The notes: generated from the sequence alone by a model not told the origin. DNA of 64,000 nucleotides from Portulaca oleracea (GCA_029582165.1 CM055889.1:11786841-11850840); one strand, 5' to 3'. Numbered from the stretch's first letter, positions 12,481 to 24,115 are shown. Numbers and translations are program-made.

Positions 12481-12795
12481 CTTTGATTCCGCTGCCCAAG
12501 TTCAGGGAGCCCAAGATCATGAACAAGTATGGAGTCAAGTCTGATGTCGAGGTTCTTGATATGTGCGATGGTACTGCTGCTAGTCAGAAGCAGGTTTCCA
12601 ACGATTTCAATTTGAATTTTCAGGGATTTCTTTAGGTTTTTGTTCGCTTGCGGGGTTTGAAAGAGTGATAATGCAGATAACGATTGTTACGAAGATATTC
12701 GGGGGAAATCCGAGGGAGATGCTGATTGAAGCCATTGAGGATCTTAAGTTGGACTCCATGGTTATGGGTAGCAGAGGTCTCAGTGGTCTCAAAAG
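12481..12795 (+). pseudogene. Captured fragment of a universal stress protein gene
   Basis: Exon 12481-12593 (after a TGCAG acceptor) encodes 'LIPLPKFREPKIMNKYGVKS' and '[17 protein letters not shown]'. The intron runs 12594-12676. Exon 12677-12795 encodes '[20 protein letters not shown]' and '[16 protein letters not shown]' to a GT donor. Both exons remain open. The LxxFxEPxIMxKYGV and LDSxVMGSRGL blocks are typical of plant USP-domain proteins (At3g53990-like, from memory), a nucleotide-binding alpha/beta fold. The N-terminal strand and the C-terminal GSVS nucleotide-binding part are absent, so this is a captured middle piece. Confidence 0.8.
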
Positions 12796-13324
12796 GTATG
12801 TACAGTACCTTTCCTTCTCTTTAATTTCCGCCATTGTTTATGAATCAAAACTCAGTGGATTATTTGTGAATGATTTTGTGATTAATTGCAACCTATTTAG
12901 AAGGAAATCTGAAGTAAATGTATTTTGGACTTGTTTTAAATCTTTTGTGGGATTGGCGGCTCTGTTTATTGTTCAACTCTAGATTGATCGGTGGTGGATT
13001 GGCGGCTTTGTTTTGCTTCACTATTGTGCAACATCATTTGTAAGGTGTGAGAGTTCAGGAACGTGTTGAAATTCAAAGGCAAATATATTACTGTTGCAGC
13101 AGCTGTCAAGAAGATACTTATAGACAAGATAAAGTTTTGTATATAGTGAAGAATACAGTTTATTACCACACAATTGTAGATGTATTAATTGTATAAGGCG
13201 TTTTTATTATGTTTGTCATACTAGAACCTATGGGGTTGTACCTATTGTTTTTCCCACTTTGGGTATTGGTAATAAAATGCTAAGAACCATTTTGCGAAAT
13301 ATATATCATAAATTCATAATGCAT

Positions 13325-13331
<7 letters not shown>

Positions 13332-13378
<47 letters not shown>
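13332..13378. repeat. (AT)n microsatellite
   Basis: Pure AT run of about 23 units near the right end of the CACTA element. Confidence 0.9.
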
Positions 13379-13384
<6 letters not shown>

Positions 13385-13459
13385 CTATGAACAACTATTA
13401 GGTGGTGGCAAAGGCAAAAATGTAATTATTAAAAGATTCAGGGTTTGGTTATATAACTA

Positions 13460-13860
13460 TTACCAACAGATGCGTGCATGTGCATAATACTATTACCAAC
13501 AGATACATGAGAACTATAATTAGTTTTGGCGCCAAAGCGGTGTTACCAACATAAACAATCTGTTGGTACAAGTGATAACTTTGGCGCCAAAATTGTAACA
13601 CCAACAATTTATTTTGTTGGTAAAAGTCTTTTTACCATCAGTTCAATATCTGTTGGTAAAGCACTATGCAATACCAGCATATTTGATCTGATGGTGTTAC
13701 TAAACAATACCAACAGATGCATTTATCTGTTGGTATTATCTTTACCAATGGAGTTTTTACCAACAGTTTTGTGACAGATAATTATCTGTTGGTAAAAGCT
13801 ATTACCAACAGAAAATTCACTTATACCAACAGATAATGTCCTGTTGGTAAAAGTCATATT
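13460..13860. repeat. Right subterminal repeat array of the CACTA element
   Basis: At least ten copies, both orientations, of 'TACCAACAGATAA' / 'TTATCTGTTGGTAAA', mirroring the array at the left end and leading directly into the terminal CACTACAAGAAAT. Confidence 0.85.
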
Positions 13861-14290
13861 TCTTGTAGTGTGAGTCTACTCTCCTCTAACGGGTGGGTCT
13901 CTGGAAACCAGTTATCTGGGCTGCTCTTCAGTTCATTTTTTAGGTAGGTCGTCATTCTTGTTTGTTTTTTTTTTTTCATCGAGTGGGTGTGGGTGTTAGC
14001 GATTTTGATGGTTGCGACAAGCTCCTCTTCTAGCAATACCCAATCGGTAGGTATTTTGGAGAGGTGTGATAGTCTTGAATATGAGCTGGCATTATTAACT
14101 GATTTCATATTTCGGAAAAGCACTTTGTGTGCTCCTTTATCTGTTTTTTATAGGGCAAAGAGTATTTTGGATGTCTCAAGCGAATTAAAGGTATTTTGGT
14201 CTTCAACCCAACCTGCTATTACCTTTTCCCTCGAAGTTGTTCAGTTTGAGCCTAGTGAGTCTGCTGTCCCTCACTCTGATGATCCAGCTC

Positions 14291-14787
14291 TGTTGGGTTG
14301 AATGTGTTGATCAATTTTGGGTTGGTCTCTGTGACTTGGGGAGCAAGCTAGAAGAATTGAGTGGGAATCAAGTTGTTGATTTGTTAACTGCCTCCTTTTG
14401 TAATTCCTTGGCTATAGGACTCTATTACCCTAAATAATTGTGTTAGACTTGTACTATAAATAGAGCCTATGTGTAAAGCTTATTGGTGTGCAATTGAGAG
14501 TGTTTCATCCAACCACAAGAGACTGACATGTAATCTTTGTGTTCCTGAGGGAGTTGTGTGAGGCTCAACTGTGAGTGTTGAGTTCTCAGGTTGCAACTCT
14601 AGGAAGGTTGTATGAGATTGTGGAGATTTGAGAATCTTTAAAACACTGTTCTAATCCTCTGATAGTGCATCGTTGGTGATTTTTTCCCAGTTTGAGTTTT
14701 TCCACATTAATTCCTTGTGTCGAATCTTTATTATTTTTCGATCTTTATTATTGTTTGTCTGCTAACAACGCCTCGAGAATCCTAGCA
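14291..14787 (+). repeat. Left LTR of the decayed copia element
   Basis: 497 bp, TG...CA, with a TATA box about 14453-14460. Matches 17198-17694 with scattered substitutions. Confidence 0.85.
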
Positions 14788-14798
14788 ATTAGTATTAG

Positions 14799-14922
14799 AG
14801 CTTTCGTTGGAGCGTGGTTTATCTGTAGACAGAGAAGTAATGGCGGGCGCAATTGTGAAGAGCTTTCGTTGGAGCGTGGTTGATCTGCAGACAAGGAAGT
14901 AATGGCGGGTGCAATTGTGAAG
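14799..14922 (+). repeat. 62-bp tandem duplication over the gag start
   Basis: Units 14799-14860 and 14861-14922 are near-identical ('agctttcgttggagcgtggt' ... 'aattgtgaag'). The duplication includes the gag ATG, so two potential starts exist. Confidence 0.9.
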
Positions 14923-15476
14923 ATTATAGAGTTTGACGGGAAAGAATACGCATGGTGGAGGATGCGGGTGGAGGATGTGCTCCACCAACAAAAGTTACAT
15001 CTTGCGATAGGTGAAAAGCCAGAAAAGATGGAACCGAAGGATTAGGAAGAGCTTTTGATTGTCAGGCATTCAGTACGGTGAGGCTAATGTTAGCTCAGAA
15101 CATGACTTTCAATGTCAAAGATCATAAAACGATGACAGGTCTGCTGGAGGCCTTGGAAAGCACATATGAGAAACCTTCCGCGATGAACAAGGTATATGTG
15201 TTGTGTCGTTTGTTTGAATTTAAGATGTATGAGTCTGGTGATATGAATGATAGTATGAATGAGTTGAATGTGATATTATCAAAATTGACCTTTGTGGGAT
15301 TTAGTTTTGACGAAGAGATAAATGCTAGTATACTGTTGGCTACCCTACTTAACTTTTGGGATAATTTTGTGACTTTTGTAACATCTTCGGTTAAGAAAGT
15401 TGAAAATCTGAAGTTTTGGAAAATTAGAGACTATGTCCTGAATGAAAGCATTCGTAGGAGATATTATGATGTGTCT

Positions 15477-16192
15477 TGTAATACCTCCGGCATATGTGTA
15501 ACTTAAATGGATTGAAATGACTACTTATTTCACCAAGGTGCACCTTCTTTTATGGTAGCTCGTCTGTTGGGACTTCCTCAATTAAGCGTGCTTGGCTGGG
15601 AGTAGTACTAGGATGGGTGAACTCCTGGGAAGTTTTTCTCAGGCAGCGTGTGAGTGAGGACGAAGCACGCTGGAAAGACTCGTGGTGATTTGTGGGACCA
15701 GTCAGCGATTCTTGAAGCAGTTATCGGTAATGTCTGCGGCCCGAGAGGGGTCTGGGGCATTACAGATGGTATCAGAGTTGACCTGCGACCGTGAGCTGCG
15801 CCAGTGGACGGGAGATCCATAGGCAGTCACCTAGCGGGGCAAAGATTCTGGAGTGGATTGTGGCACAACGAGGACGTTGTGCGCTTAAGTGGGGGTCACT
15901 GTAACACCCCGAACATATGGTTAAAGTGTATCTTAAAGGGATTGAAATGACTACTTATATCACCAAGGTGCACCTTTTTTTATGGTAGCTCATCAGTTGG
16001 GAACTCCATAGTTAAGTGTGCTTGGCTGGGAGTAGTACTAGGATGGGTGACCTCCTGGGAAGTTGTCCCAGGCAGCGTGTGAGTGAGGATGAAGCACGCT
16101 GGAAAGACGCGTGGGGATTTGTGGGGCCAGTCAACTTTCCTTGAAGCAGTTACCGGTTATGTCTGCAGCCCCAGAGGGGCCGGGGCGTTACA
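15477..16192 (+). mobile_element. Cassandra-type TRIM retrotransposon
   Basis: A complete small element. Left LTR 15477-15764, right LTR 15900-16192, about 290 bp each, starting TGTAAYACC and ending GGGGCRTTACA. Directly after the left LTR is TGGTATCAGAG (15767-15777), the initiator-Met tRNA primer site. Just before the right LTR is a purine-rich 'agtgggggtcac'. The internal region is about 135 bp and non-coding. Both LTRs carry a 5S-rRNA-like block. GTCT flanks both sides (15473-15476, 16193-16196). This combination defines Cassandra elements, which depend on other retrotransposons for movement. Confidence 0.92.
15966..16066 (+). ncRNA. 5S-rRNA-derived block in the right Cassandra LTR
   Basis: Starts 'ggtgcacc', continues 'aactccatagttaagtgtgc', then 'agtagtactaggatgggtga' and 'cctcctgggaagt', closely following plant 5S rRNA including its internal pol III control region. 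A matching, more decayed block sits in the left LTR at about 15536-15640. In Cassandra this promoter drives pol III transcription within the LTR. It is not a true ribosomal gene: the 5' part diverges. Confidence 0.85.
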
Positions 16193-17197
16193 GTCTGAGT
16201 CTTCGAGGAATGCTTTGGCTATCAAGGGTAGGATGAACAATGAGATCTCAGGTTGAGGTCGGTCGAAACCTAGAGGTCAAAACATGGAGCATATGTTGTG
16301 TTGGAATTATGGTGATAGAAGTCATTTTCGTAAGGATTGTCCTAAGCCTAGGAAAAACAGTTATAATGACCATAACTCGGTAAATTGTGTTGAGGATTTA
16401 AGCGATGCCCTAACGGTTAGTGTTGGCGAGTTAGAAAGAAGTTGGGTGATAGATAAAAATCGGATGCGTCATTTTACTCTTTGTTTAGCAGGGAGGTATT
16501 TAGTAATTTTGTGAGTGGGTGGTTTGGCAGGGTTAGGCTTGCAAACGGTCATGACCTAAAGGTGCTAGGAAGAGGTAATGTAAACATTAAAACTTCTAAG
16601 GGTGAGACTTGGAGGTTGAAGAATGTTCGGTATATCCCGGGTTTGCCCAAGAACCTTGTATCTATGGGTCAACTAGATGAGGAGGGGCTCACGACAAGAT
16701 TTGAGGATGGTTATTGGAGGGTAACAAAAGGATCTCTGGTAATAGCAAATGCTAGGAAGGAGGGGAAGCTATGTACTACCATTGATAATTCCAACAGGCT
16801 CGTTCATGCTCGCCAAAGGCGTATTAGCTTTTCTAATGAGAGAAGGGTACAAAAATCGTGGAGGTTTCTGATCGAGGCTATAAGAACGGATGATCAGCTG
16901 AAGAGTGCATCTAACCTGCGCGGAAGTTCAACGCTGTCAACACGAGATAAAATCTCAATCCAAAATTCCTCTTAAGTTGTTGACAATGATGCATATGTCG
17001 AAGTTGGAGGGGCGTGATTAGTTCAAGTGGGAGCCTGATGCTAAAAGAGGAGTTGAGGGGATGTCAACTGGTACCTCTGTTGATCTTTACTGAACAAGAT
17101 CGAGATGGATGCACTAGAGGATTTGAGGAGGTATTGAAGTTGTGATTGATGATAATCAATGAAGGTTGCATGTACAATTGGTCTCCAAATGAGAGGT

Positions 17198-17694
17198 TGT
17201 TGGGTTGAATGTGAAGATCAATTTTGGTTTGGGCTCTATGTCTTGGGGAGCACATCAGAAGAGTTTAAGTGGGAATCAAGTTGCTAATTTGTTAGCCGCC
17301 TCCTTTTGTGATTCCTTGGCTGAGAGGACTCTATTAATCCTAAATAATTGTGTTAGCCTTGTACTATAAATAAAGCCTAAGTGTTAGGCTTATTGGTGTA
17401 CAATTGAGAGTGTTTCATCTGACCACTAGAGATTGACTTGTCATCTCTGCATTCTTGAGGGAGTTGTGTGAGGCTCAACTGTGAGAGTTGAGTTTTAAAG
17501 TTCCAACTCTAGGAAGGTTGTATGAGATTGTGGAGGTCTGGGAATATCTGAAACATTGTTGTAATCCTCTGATAGTGCATCGTTTTGGTTATTTCCTCGT
17601 TTGGGGTTTCCAAGTTAATTCCTTATGTCAAATCTTTTTTATTTTTCGCTCTTTATTATTGTTTGTCTGCTACAACGCCCTGAGAATTCTGACA
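17198..17694 (+). repeat. Right LTR of the decayed copia element
   Basis: 497 bp, partner of 14291-14787, with 'GTACTATAAATAAAG' at about 17361 as TATA box. Confidence 0.85.
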
Positions 17695-19137
17695 AGCTTC
17701 AGGCACCGACTTTCCTAAATTTTTATATGCTAATTTAGCTTGGGAATATTAGTCTGGACATTCCTTTTCGGTGTTTACTGATAATGTGCCTCCTGATGTT
17801 AGCTTTACATGGTTGGGTAATTTATTCAAGAGATTTGGTGTTATTTTTGATGTGTATGCTGCTAATAAATGTTGAAGAAATGTTAAGCACTTTGATTTTG
17901 TCTTTTTTGAACACAAAATAGCTGGGTCGAATGCTATTCTATCTATGAATGGCAAGTTGTGTAAGGGTTGTGCTTTGGGTGTTTCTCGGGCAAGGTTCAA
18001 TAAGAAGCTGATTTCGATCCCTTGCCGAGGGAAGATATCCAAGGTGTTCAAGTAGGTTCCAAGGTTGTTAGGATCTTTGAGGACGATGGATCTGTTTCTA
18101 GCAAAACTATGACTATCCAATTGTCCCTTTGGTTGTTTGTAAGGCTCTCATTAAGTCGTTGTATAAAGATGCTCTTTTGAGGGGTCTTTAATCTGTTGGT
18201 GAGGGTTTTAATATATAAAGTGGTTGCTTATGATAGTGAGCATACTTTAGTGCTCCATTTGGATAAATGATAGATGAGATGGTCTCTTTTTTGCCCTGGG
18301 TTCTTGAGGACTCTTTCATAGGGTCCAAAAAGATAGGGGTAGGTACAAAAGGAATTTGAAATTAGTGTGGAATCTAAGGCTTCATTTGGTCTTTGAAAAA
18401 TGAAATGGAAAGAAAATTTTTATCTCTTCACTATTCTAGTATAAGATTGTCCATGTTCTCCACCAATCTATCCCTTGATTTTCTCCCTCCCCAATCCTAC
18501 CATCTCATTTACCTCTATCATATTTCCATCTCACTTTTCTCTTAACTTAGGAAGGAAAATGTTGATGGCAAAATCAATGTAACTTTTCCATTATGTTTTC
18601 CATCTAACTCTTCTTCCTCAACCTTTTTAAAGTCAAGTTAAGGAAAATAAATGATGTATTCAAATTTTTTCTTTCCATCCTACTTTTCAAGGACCAAACG
18701 GAGTCTAAATGGTTGCTGGCCAGGAGAGCTTCGTGCACTGTCATTTCTAGCAGCTCTGGTTATTTTAAAGGAAAGAAGAAGTTATCTCCAAGTTGTAAAT
18801 CCAGCAGTGAAGATGGTGTTGAGAATAATGCTGAAAATTTGAAGGATATTATGGATATCTCTCTAGATAGATTGGATGAGGAGGCGCGTAGAGCGGTGAA
18901 GGTTGCAAATGTATTGAAATTTAAAATTGACTCGTGATGATCAAGCGACTGTAGCTAAGGCTTTCAGTATAGACTTGCCGGAAAAAAGAAGGAACTTAGC
19001 TATTTGTTTTTATTTGTTTTTGTGATCTTTGTGTTGTATTTGTGTTGTGAAGTTGTTGTACTTTTGTTTACTGTTTTGTGCTACTTTGTACCAATGCTTT
19101 GTGACCTTACTTTGTCCATTTAACAATAAAAAAAAAG
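17695..19137 (+). mobile_element. LINE-like remnant with RRM-type ORF1 and poly(A)
   Basis: From about 17755 the plus strand reads 'FTDNVPPDVSFTWLGNLFKR' then 'FGVIFDVYAANK' and 'GSNAILSMNGKLCKGCALGV'. This is an RNA-recognition motif like those in ORF1 of plant L1-type LINEs, with several stops and frame changes. A C-terminal piece is open at 18713-18937 ('ISLDRLDEEARRAVKV'). About 200 bp of T/G-rich 3' sequence then ends in an A-run (19126-19137). No ORF2 with endonuclease or reverse transcriptase lies between. The left end was displaced by the copia element at 14291-17694; 13985-14290 may be its upstream part. Confidence 0.6.
18378..18703. mobile_element. MITE with ~40-bp TIR inside the LINE remnant
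   Basis: The left end 'ggcttcatttggtctttgaa' pairs with the right end ('...ttcaaggaccaaacggag') and both extend to 'atggaaagaaaa'. It is flanked by TCTAA on both sides (18373-18377, 18704-18708). Interior is C/T-rich and non-coding. The CATTTGGT-type ends suggest hAT, but the clear repeat is only 5 bp. Confidence 0.75.
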
Positions 19138-20803
19138 GTGAGATTGTCCCAAATATGAGTTTGCATAATAGGTTCAAGTGAAAAAAAAATCTCCCCACAT
19201 TATTTAAGAGTAGAAGATGGTGATGCTATTATGGACACTCTAATTAGTCAGGTCCAAGTGTAGTTGAACTTTGGGTCGAAGGAAACTTTGCCCTGTTTTC
19301 TTTGGAAAGGTTCAATTTATCTGCATTATTCACACTTTATCAATTTTTCCATGGTGCTTATTCTCACCTTATCCACATTGCATATAATATATATTTAAAA
19401 ATTCATATATTTATCAAGTGATGTAACAAATATGACTTGTCTTATTCACAATATCTTATAACACTAATAAATACTTTTTCACGTTTATCCATCATATCCA
19501 AACTTATCCACCACACTATCCACACTTTAACTATTTATCGGCATAACTACTTAACCAACAACAGAAAACAACAGAGTCGTTTTCCGGAAAAATCGAAGGC
19601 AAACCAAAAAAGCAAAAATCGAACCGAATAACTTGTTAAATATCTGGTTTATTGAAAATTAGGTTTTGGTTAACCAAACCTGTTCAACCAATTAGGTTTT
19701 GGTTTTGCATTTTTTTGAAGCAGTTAACTACGGTTAAGCAGTTTAGATAAATTTAGTGACAAAATGTGAAATTTGAACGCCAAATGTTTAATTTTCTTCA
19801 GTGTGATTGTCACTTTAAATTTCGAGGAACCGACTGTTAATTGTAAATCGAACCCAAAAAGTACTTATAACCACTTTTCATTGCGTTTAATCAATAGTTG
19901 TGGTTTAGTTTATATTAGTAGCACACAAATGCGGTTAACTACATTACATTTAGGTTTATAAATCCATAAACCACAAATGTGGTTAACAACATATGTGGTT
20001 TAACTGAAAATGTGGTTAACTAGTTTTTGACACCTCTAGTTTGTATCCTTAGAATTATAACGATGTTGGAAAATTTTGGGTTCTCTTTTATATTTTTTTT
20101 TGACCCCACCTGGAAGTTATGTTAGCAATTTTCGTTCCCTTTTCCATCACTTTACTCTTTCTCTGTCTAATCTACATAAACAAAAACCCAAAATCTCAAA
20201 TTCATAAAGGCAACCTAGAATCATCAAAATTGGGAGAACAAAGAAGAACAAAACCAAACCAGAAAAGTTACATTTATAATCGCAACACTCCTTCCCCATC
20301 TCAAATGTTAGAAGGCATTTTTGACTATGTTATTTACCAACGGATGTCCCATCAGTTACTATTTTCAAAAAACGACATTTTCAAACAATTCAGTTTCTAG
20401 TGCTCATTTATGTAGTGATCCAAGCACTTATAATATGAAAGTGAAAAGAGTAACTGGACATATAAGGATTTTTGCTACAGCTCTGTTCGTGCCTAAGGTG
20501 ATATACTTCATTCCTAGGGTGAGGGTGCATGATGGGGGTGTGATGGTTAGGTGCTGATAGTAATGATGGCGAGAGATGGTGCCCTATATGTTCGTAGATA
20601 ACTGTCATATATTTATTTATCATCAGTGTATGTTCATAAATGTTACCGACGTATATCTAGTTATTACCCATGTATGTTCCAAGAAGTGATTCTTTTATGT
20701 TTCCATCAAAGTAATAGAGTGTTATGTTCTTCCTTTCCTACCGCATTGAGTGAGATGGAGAGTTTATTCACTTGAACAAAGGAGCTTTTCACTAATTTTG
20801 TTT
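19138..20803. other. Intergenic with a decayed repeat
   Basis: No gene supported. 19560-20040 is rich in 'aaccgaacc' / 'tggttaac' phrases and ends 'gacacctctag', resembling a worn hAT-type repeat whose ends I cannot fix. The 93-codon frame at 20119-20400 begins with a hydrophobic stretch but has no recognised homology and is probably chance. Confidence 0.4.
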
Positions 20804-21184
20804 CACTACTAAAAATATGTGTATTACCAACCACTTTTTTCCAATCAATTTAAAATGGTTGGAAAAACCAACCATTTTAGCAATCATTTCATATTCCAAC
20901 TATTTTCAAAATATTTATGTGAAAAAAGGGTTGGAAATTCCAACCAATTTTGCTAAAATGGTTGGAAATTTTTCCTACCATCCTTTTTCCTACTATTTGA
21001 AATTGGTTGGAAAAATGGTTAAAGGATGGTAGGAAAAATTTCCAACCATTTTAGCAAAATTGGTTGAAATTTCCAACTCTTTTTCTAACATAAATTTTTT
21101 GAAAAATAGTTGAAATATGAAATGGTTGGTTTTTCCAACCATTTTAAATTGGTTGGAAAAAGTAGTTGGTAAAAATATTTTGCG
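20804..21184. mobile_element. Fold-back CACTA-like MITE
   Basis: Starts CACTACTAAAAATATGTG and is almost entirely an inverted repeat: the arm 20820-20995 ('aaccatttta', 'ggaaattccaaccaatttt') returns in reverse at 21000-21175. A full-length relative is at 52450-53113. The right terminal bases are worn, so the end is approximate. Confidence 0.75.
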
Positions 21185-21297
21185 AACTCCTTACTTTCAT
21201 TCAAATTCCTATGTCTTTGCTAGTTGGAATTACCTTGGATTTGTTTCGGGTTTTTCATCGTCTTAGTACCCTTTATAAGTAGAGAAAAAAAGGGGAG

Positions 21298-21299
<2 letters not shown>

Positions 21300-21336
<37 letters not shown>
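21300..21336. repeat. (AG)n microsatellite
   Basis: About 18 pure AG units following a G-rich run. Confidence 0.9.
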
Positions 21337-21340
<4 letters not shown>

Positions 21341-22399
21341 TAGGAGAGGAAGTCAGTTTTATTAAAGTCAAGAAAAATTCTTTTTGTATGTTCATAAAGG
21401 TAACCCTTGTGTGCTTAGTTATCATGTCATTGGTATCTTACGCCTACATGGACCTCCACATGCATGGGGAATACTCGCCAAACTTTTTGAAAATGTACAT
21501 TTTGAAAAATAACAATTGATGGGGCACCCCTATATAAATAACTCTTTATGATTTGTAAGCGAAAGGGAGAAAGAAGGAAGAAAAATGTGGAAAAATTTAT
21601 AGTGTTTTTTTTTGGGGGTTGGGGGGGGGGGGATATTGTAGAGTGGGTTGAGTGAGGATGAGCGGAGGGGAAACATGTCTGCGGTTGGAATGACTACTAT
21701 ATGGGAGTCAACGGAAAAGTCAACATAAATTTTTCCGATGCCACATTAGCAACCCACTGGCCAATTTGATTTGCATCAAGTCGGTGATATACACTATAGT
21801 TTTTTTCGTTCACCATTTGTGATTTTCGACCTTACTTTTTTTACCTCTCCATTTCTCACATTAATTTTTACCATCCCTGAGTTTGAAAAAGTATACTTCA
21901 TCATCTTGATTTTTGAGTAAGTGCTTGATTAATGTAGGCCATGAAGCTCAAGCACTACGATGTTGAATTAAAATCATTTCCATTTTCATTTCTTAAGTAC
22001 AGTAAAAATTATGAATAATGTTTGAGTGTTTCAAAAACTTTCTGCCTTCACTTTCCTCGCATAAACTCCATCCTTTCATGTGCACACTTATGGGTGCGTC
22101 GTCGGTTACACCGCTTGTGGCCACATGTAGGCCTAGTTGTTGCTTAGGCTCACGCTTCCCTTAGGCTCGGTCGCTTTATCTCGAGGTCATTGATTGTGAT
22201 TTTTTCTGATGTAGATCCTTGCTGATTTGTATCCTCGGGTGTTTCACTCGGGCTTTTTGGAGTGGTCAGAACTACCACAATGTGTCTATTCCTCTGCTTA
22301 TAGCGGTCATGGTCTATTATGTGGGTGCTGGCAACATTCTCTATCATAGATAGGCTCTTGGTTCTCATTTTCTGGTTGTTCTAAGGTGGGTTGAGTTTG
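21337..22399. other. Intergenic
   Basis: No gene, repeat structure or RNA seen; a G-run lies at about 21615-21632. The transition into the LINE remnant that follows is not sharp. Confidence 0.4.
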
Positions 22400-23305
22400 T
22401 CATTCGGTGGCTGTGAATCGATCTATTGTATCAACATGTATTTAGTTGAAGGGTGTGGTAACCTCTACTTTTTCTCCCTTTCCTTTTACGGAGTACTTTG
22501 GATGTGCTCTCTTTGTTACCCTCTATAGAGGTAATGAAATTTTGTCTATGCTCAGGGAATAGATTGTTCTATTAGAGTTCTCTAAACCTCATGTTTCTAA
22601 GCGTTCTTCTGACAAAGTTGCAAGCCTTGAGTCTTTCATGTCTGTGGGTAGTTTGTTTGATCCCCATTTTTCCCTTGTACATTATTCTTGTTCTATAAGA
22701 TTGGAAAGTGGTTCTTTCTCTTTATTTGTAGACAATCTGTTTGTAAGGGTTGATAATGTTTACTTGAAAACTTATTTATGAAATTCGGCGTTGTGGTTCA
22801 TGCTTACATTCCTGGCAAGTTTGGGAGGAATGGCAAATGATTTTGTTTTGCCTGTTTCAAGAGTCAATAAGCGGGTTCCAAAGCTTTACATGTCCTAAAT
22901 GGTTAGATGTATAACGGGTGTATTTTTAGTGTTTTGTGGGTCAAATTCTGTAAAAATATCTATCTTTTCCTTCTTTAATGAGATATCTTGTCTAGAGAAT
23001 TTGGGCCCCTAAAGCTAAGCAGAATGCATTAGTCCAATCTCCTCCTTTAGAATGTGCTCTGCCTTTTGGTGTGGTTGATGTCAGTATGTCGGGCTCGCAG
23101 CTTAATCCATTTGAACCTGAAAGCGGTGAATATGTCGTTTCTTTGGACTTGGGGCGAACATTTTCAGACAAAGATTGTTCTAGTTTAAGTCAATCTAGAG
23201 GCGCCCCATATTTCTTGGATTAACTTCTCTTGATCAAAGTTTGCACCAGGATAAGTTACATGCTCTTCATCGAAATGATAACGATTGCACATTGTCGATC
23301 AAATT

Positions 23306-24115
23306 TGGAGAGGGTCATACCTAGGTTCTACATAATTCTTGTGGATGATAGAAATTCTCCCATAAAACTCATACTCAACAACAACTACTACTTTTAGTGG
23401 TTTAGGGTTTTTTTTTGCAAAAATCAAACAAGAACAAGAAAGAAATGGATATGAACAACTCTATAGAGAATTCTCCAAATTTTCTTTTCTAAAGGGAGTT
23501 AACAAGTATAAAAAGAAAAAAGGGGAAAAAAGACTTGCATGTTTAGCTAAGAAACGAGCTTGGCATGCCCATGTCAAGCTACGATTTCATTCTTCCTTCT
23601 TCACCTTGTGTGGGTCACGGTCGTGTCAGGTATTGGCACGGACGTGTCCAACTCTTGCTCCCATACTTTCTTCCTCGTATAGCCTTCTAACTCGACCCTT
23701 GGATGAGGTGAATGGCCATAATACTCCTAGACTACCTAAAGGACGAAAATACCCTCTGTTTGAATTCCTTGGATGTTAAATGACCCAAATACCCTTGGGT
23801 TTATTCTTCTTCCATTGGCACCAAAAAAATGGGAGTCATGTGTGACTTTACTTCATTTTTCATGTCAGTGATCCGGAGCCCGTTTAGAAGGCTTGGGAAT
23901 GGTCTTGGTGATGACCCAAAACTTTATCCAATGCCTCGGGGTCTTCTTTGAAAAGAAAATTGCTCCCCTTGATGGCTTAAAAGACCCTCCATGGACCTAG
24001 ATCCATCTTAAAATGGATTCCACAACTTGGTTTGATTCGTTGAGAGAGGAGCGAAGCTTTAAGAGAGTCGGTAGCCATAGATGAACCAAAAGTGAACTTA
24101 TTCCAATATAGCTCA
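23306..24115 (-). repeat. LTR of the gypsy-type element (shortened copy)
   Basis: Aligns with 26159-27271 end to end, apart from one large internal deletion at about 23480. Confidence 0.7.

Larger units (their letters stand above)
4420..13870. mobile_element. CACTA (En/Spm) transposon carrying host gene fragments
   Basis: The left end reads CACCACAAAAAAAGTGGCTT. The right end read inward from 13870 is CACTACAAGAAATATGACTT. Both continue into TTTTACC and related subterminal repeats, and the element is flanked by TGA on both sides (4417-4419 and 13871-13873), matching the 3-bp TSD of this superfamily. No transposase is visible, so it is non-autonomous. The interior holds fragments of at least four host genes with introns, plus a later 3.66 kb insertion at 8752-12412. 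An exon-like stretch at 5331-5482, between a pyrimidine-rich acceptor and a GT donor, and the sequence at 4700-5000 (resembling a 5' UTR) may be further captured pieces that I do not recognise. Confidence 0.85.
14902..16975 (+). pseudogene. Broken copia gag/early pol, split by Cassandra
   Basis: The frame starts 'MAGAIVKIIEFDGKEYAWW', typical of a copia gag N-terminus, and hits a stop near 15043. A shifted frame continues from 15078 with 'LEALESTYEKPSAMNKVYVL' and 'MNELNVILSKLTFVG', the UBN2-type gag domain. After Cassandra (15477-16192) gag resumes with a zinc knuckle 'CWNYGDRSHFRKDC', where the second cysteine has become Tyr. From 16481 there is a pre-integrase-like stretch containing 'LKNVRYIPGLPKNLVSMGQL', then decay. 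Multiple frameshifts and stops make it non-functional. Confidence 0.8.
14291..17694 (+). mobile_element. Short decayed copia element (non-autonomous)
   Basis: Two 497-bp LTRs (14291-14787 and 17198-17694) start TGTTGGGTTGAATGTG and end in CA. Each has a TATA box (GTACTATAAATA) in the same place. The flanks AGCTC and AGCTT are a 4-of-5 TSD. After the left LTR comes a primer-binding-like 'tagtattagagc', resembling the initiator-Met site TGGTATCAGAGC. The interior holds broken gag and the start of pol, but no integrase, reverse transcriptase or RNase H, so it needed help in trans. A Cassandra element interrupts it at 15477-16192. Confidence 0.85.

Noticed and set aside
15536..16066. True 5S ribosomal RNA genes
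   Set aside because: The two 5S-like blocks sit in LTRs with a primer site between them and diverge in the 5' half; they are Cassandra components.
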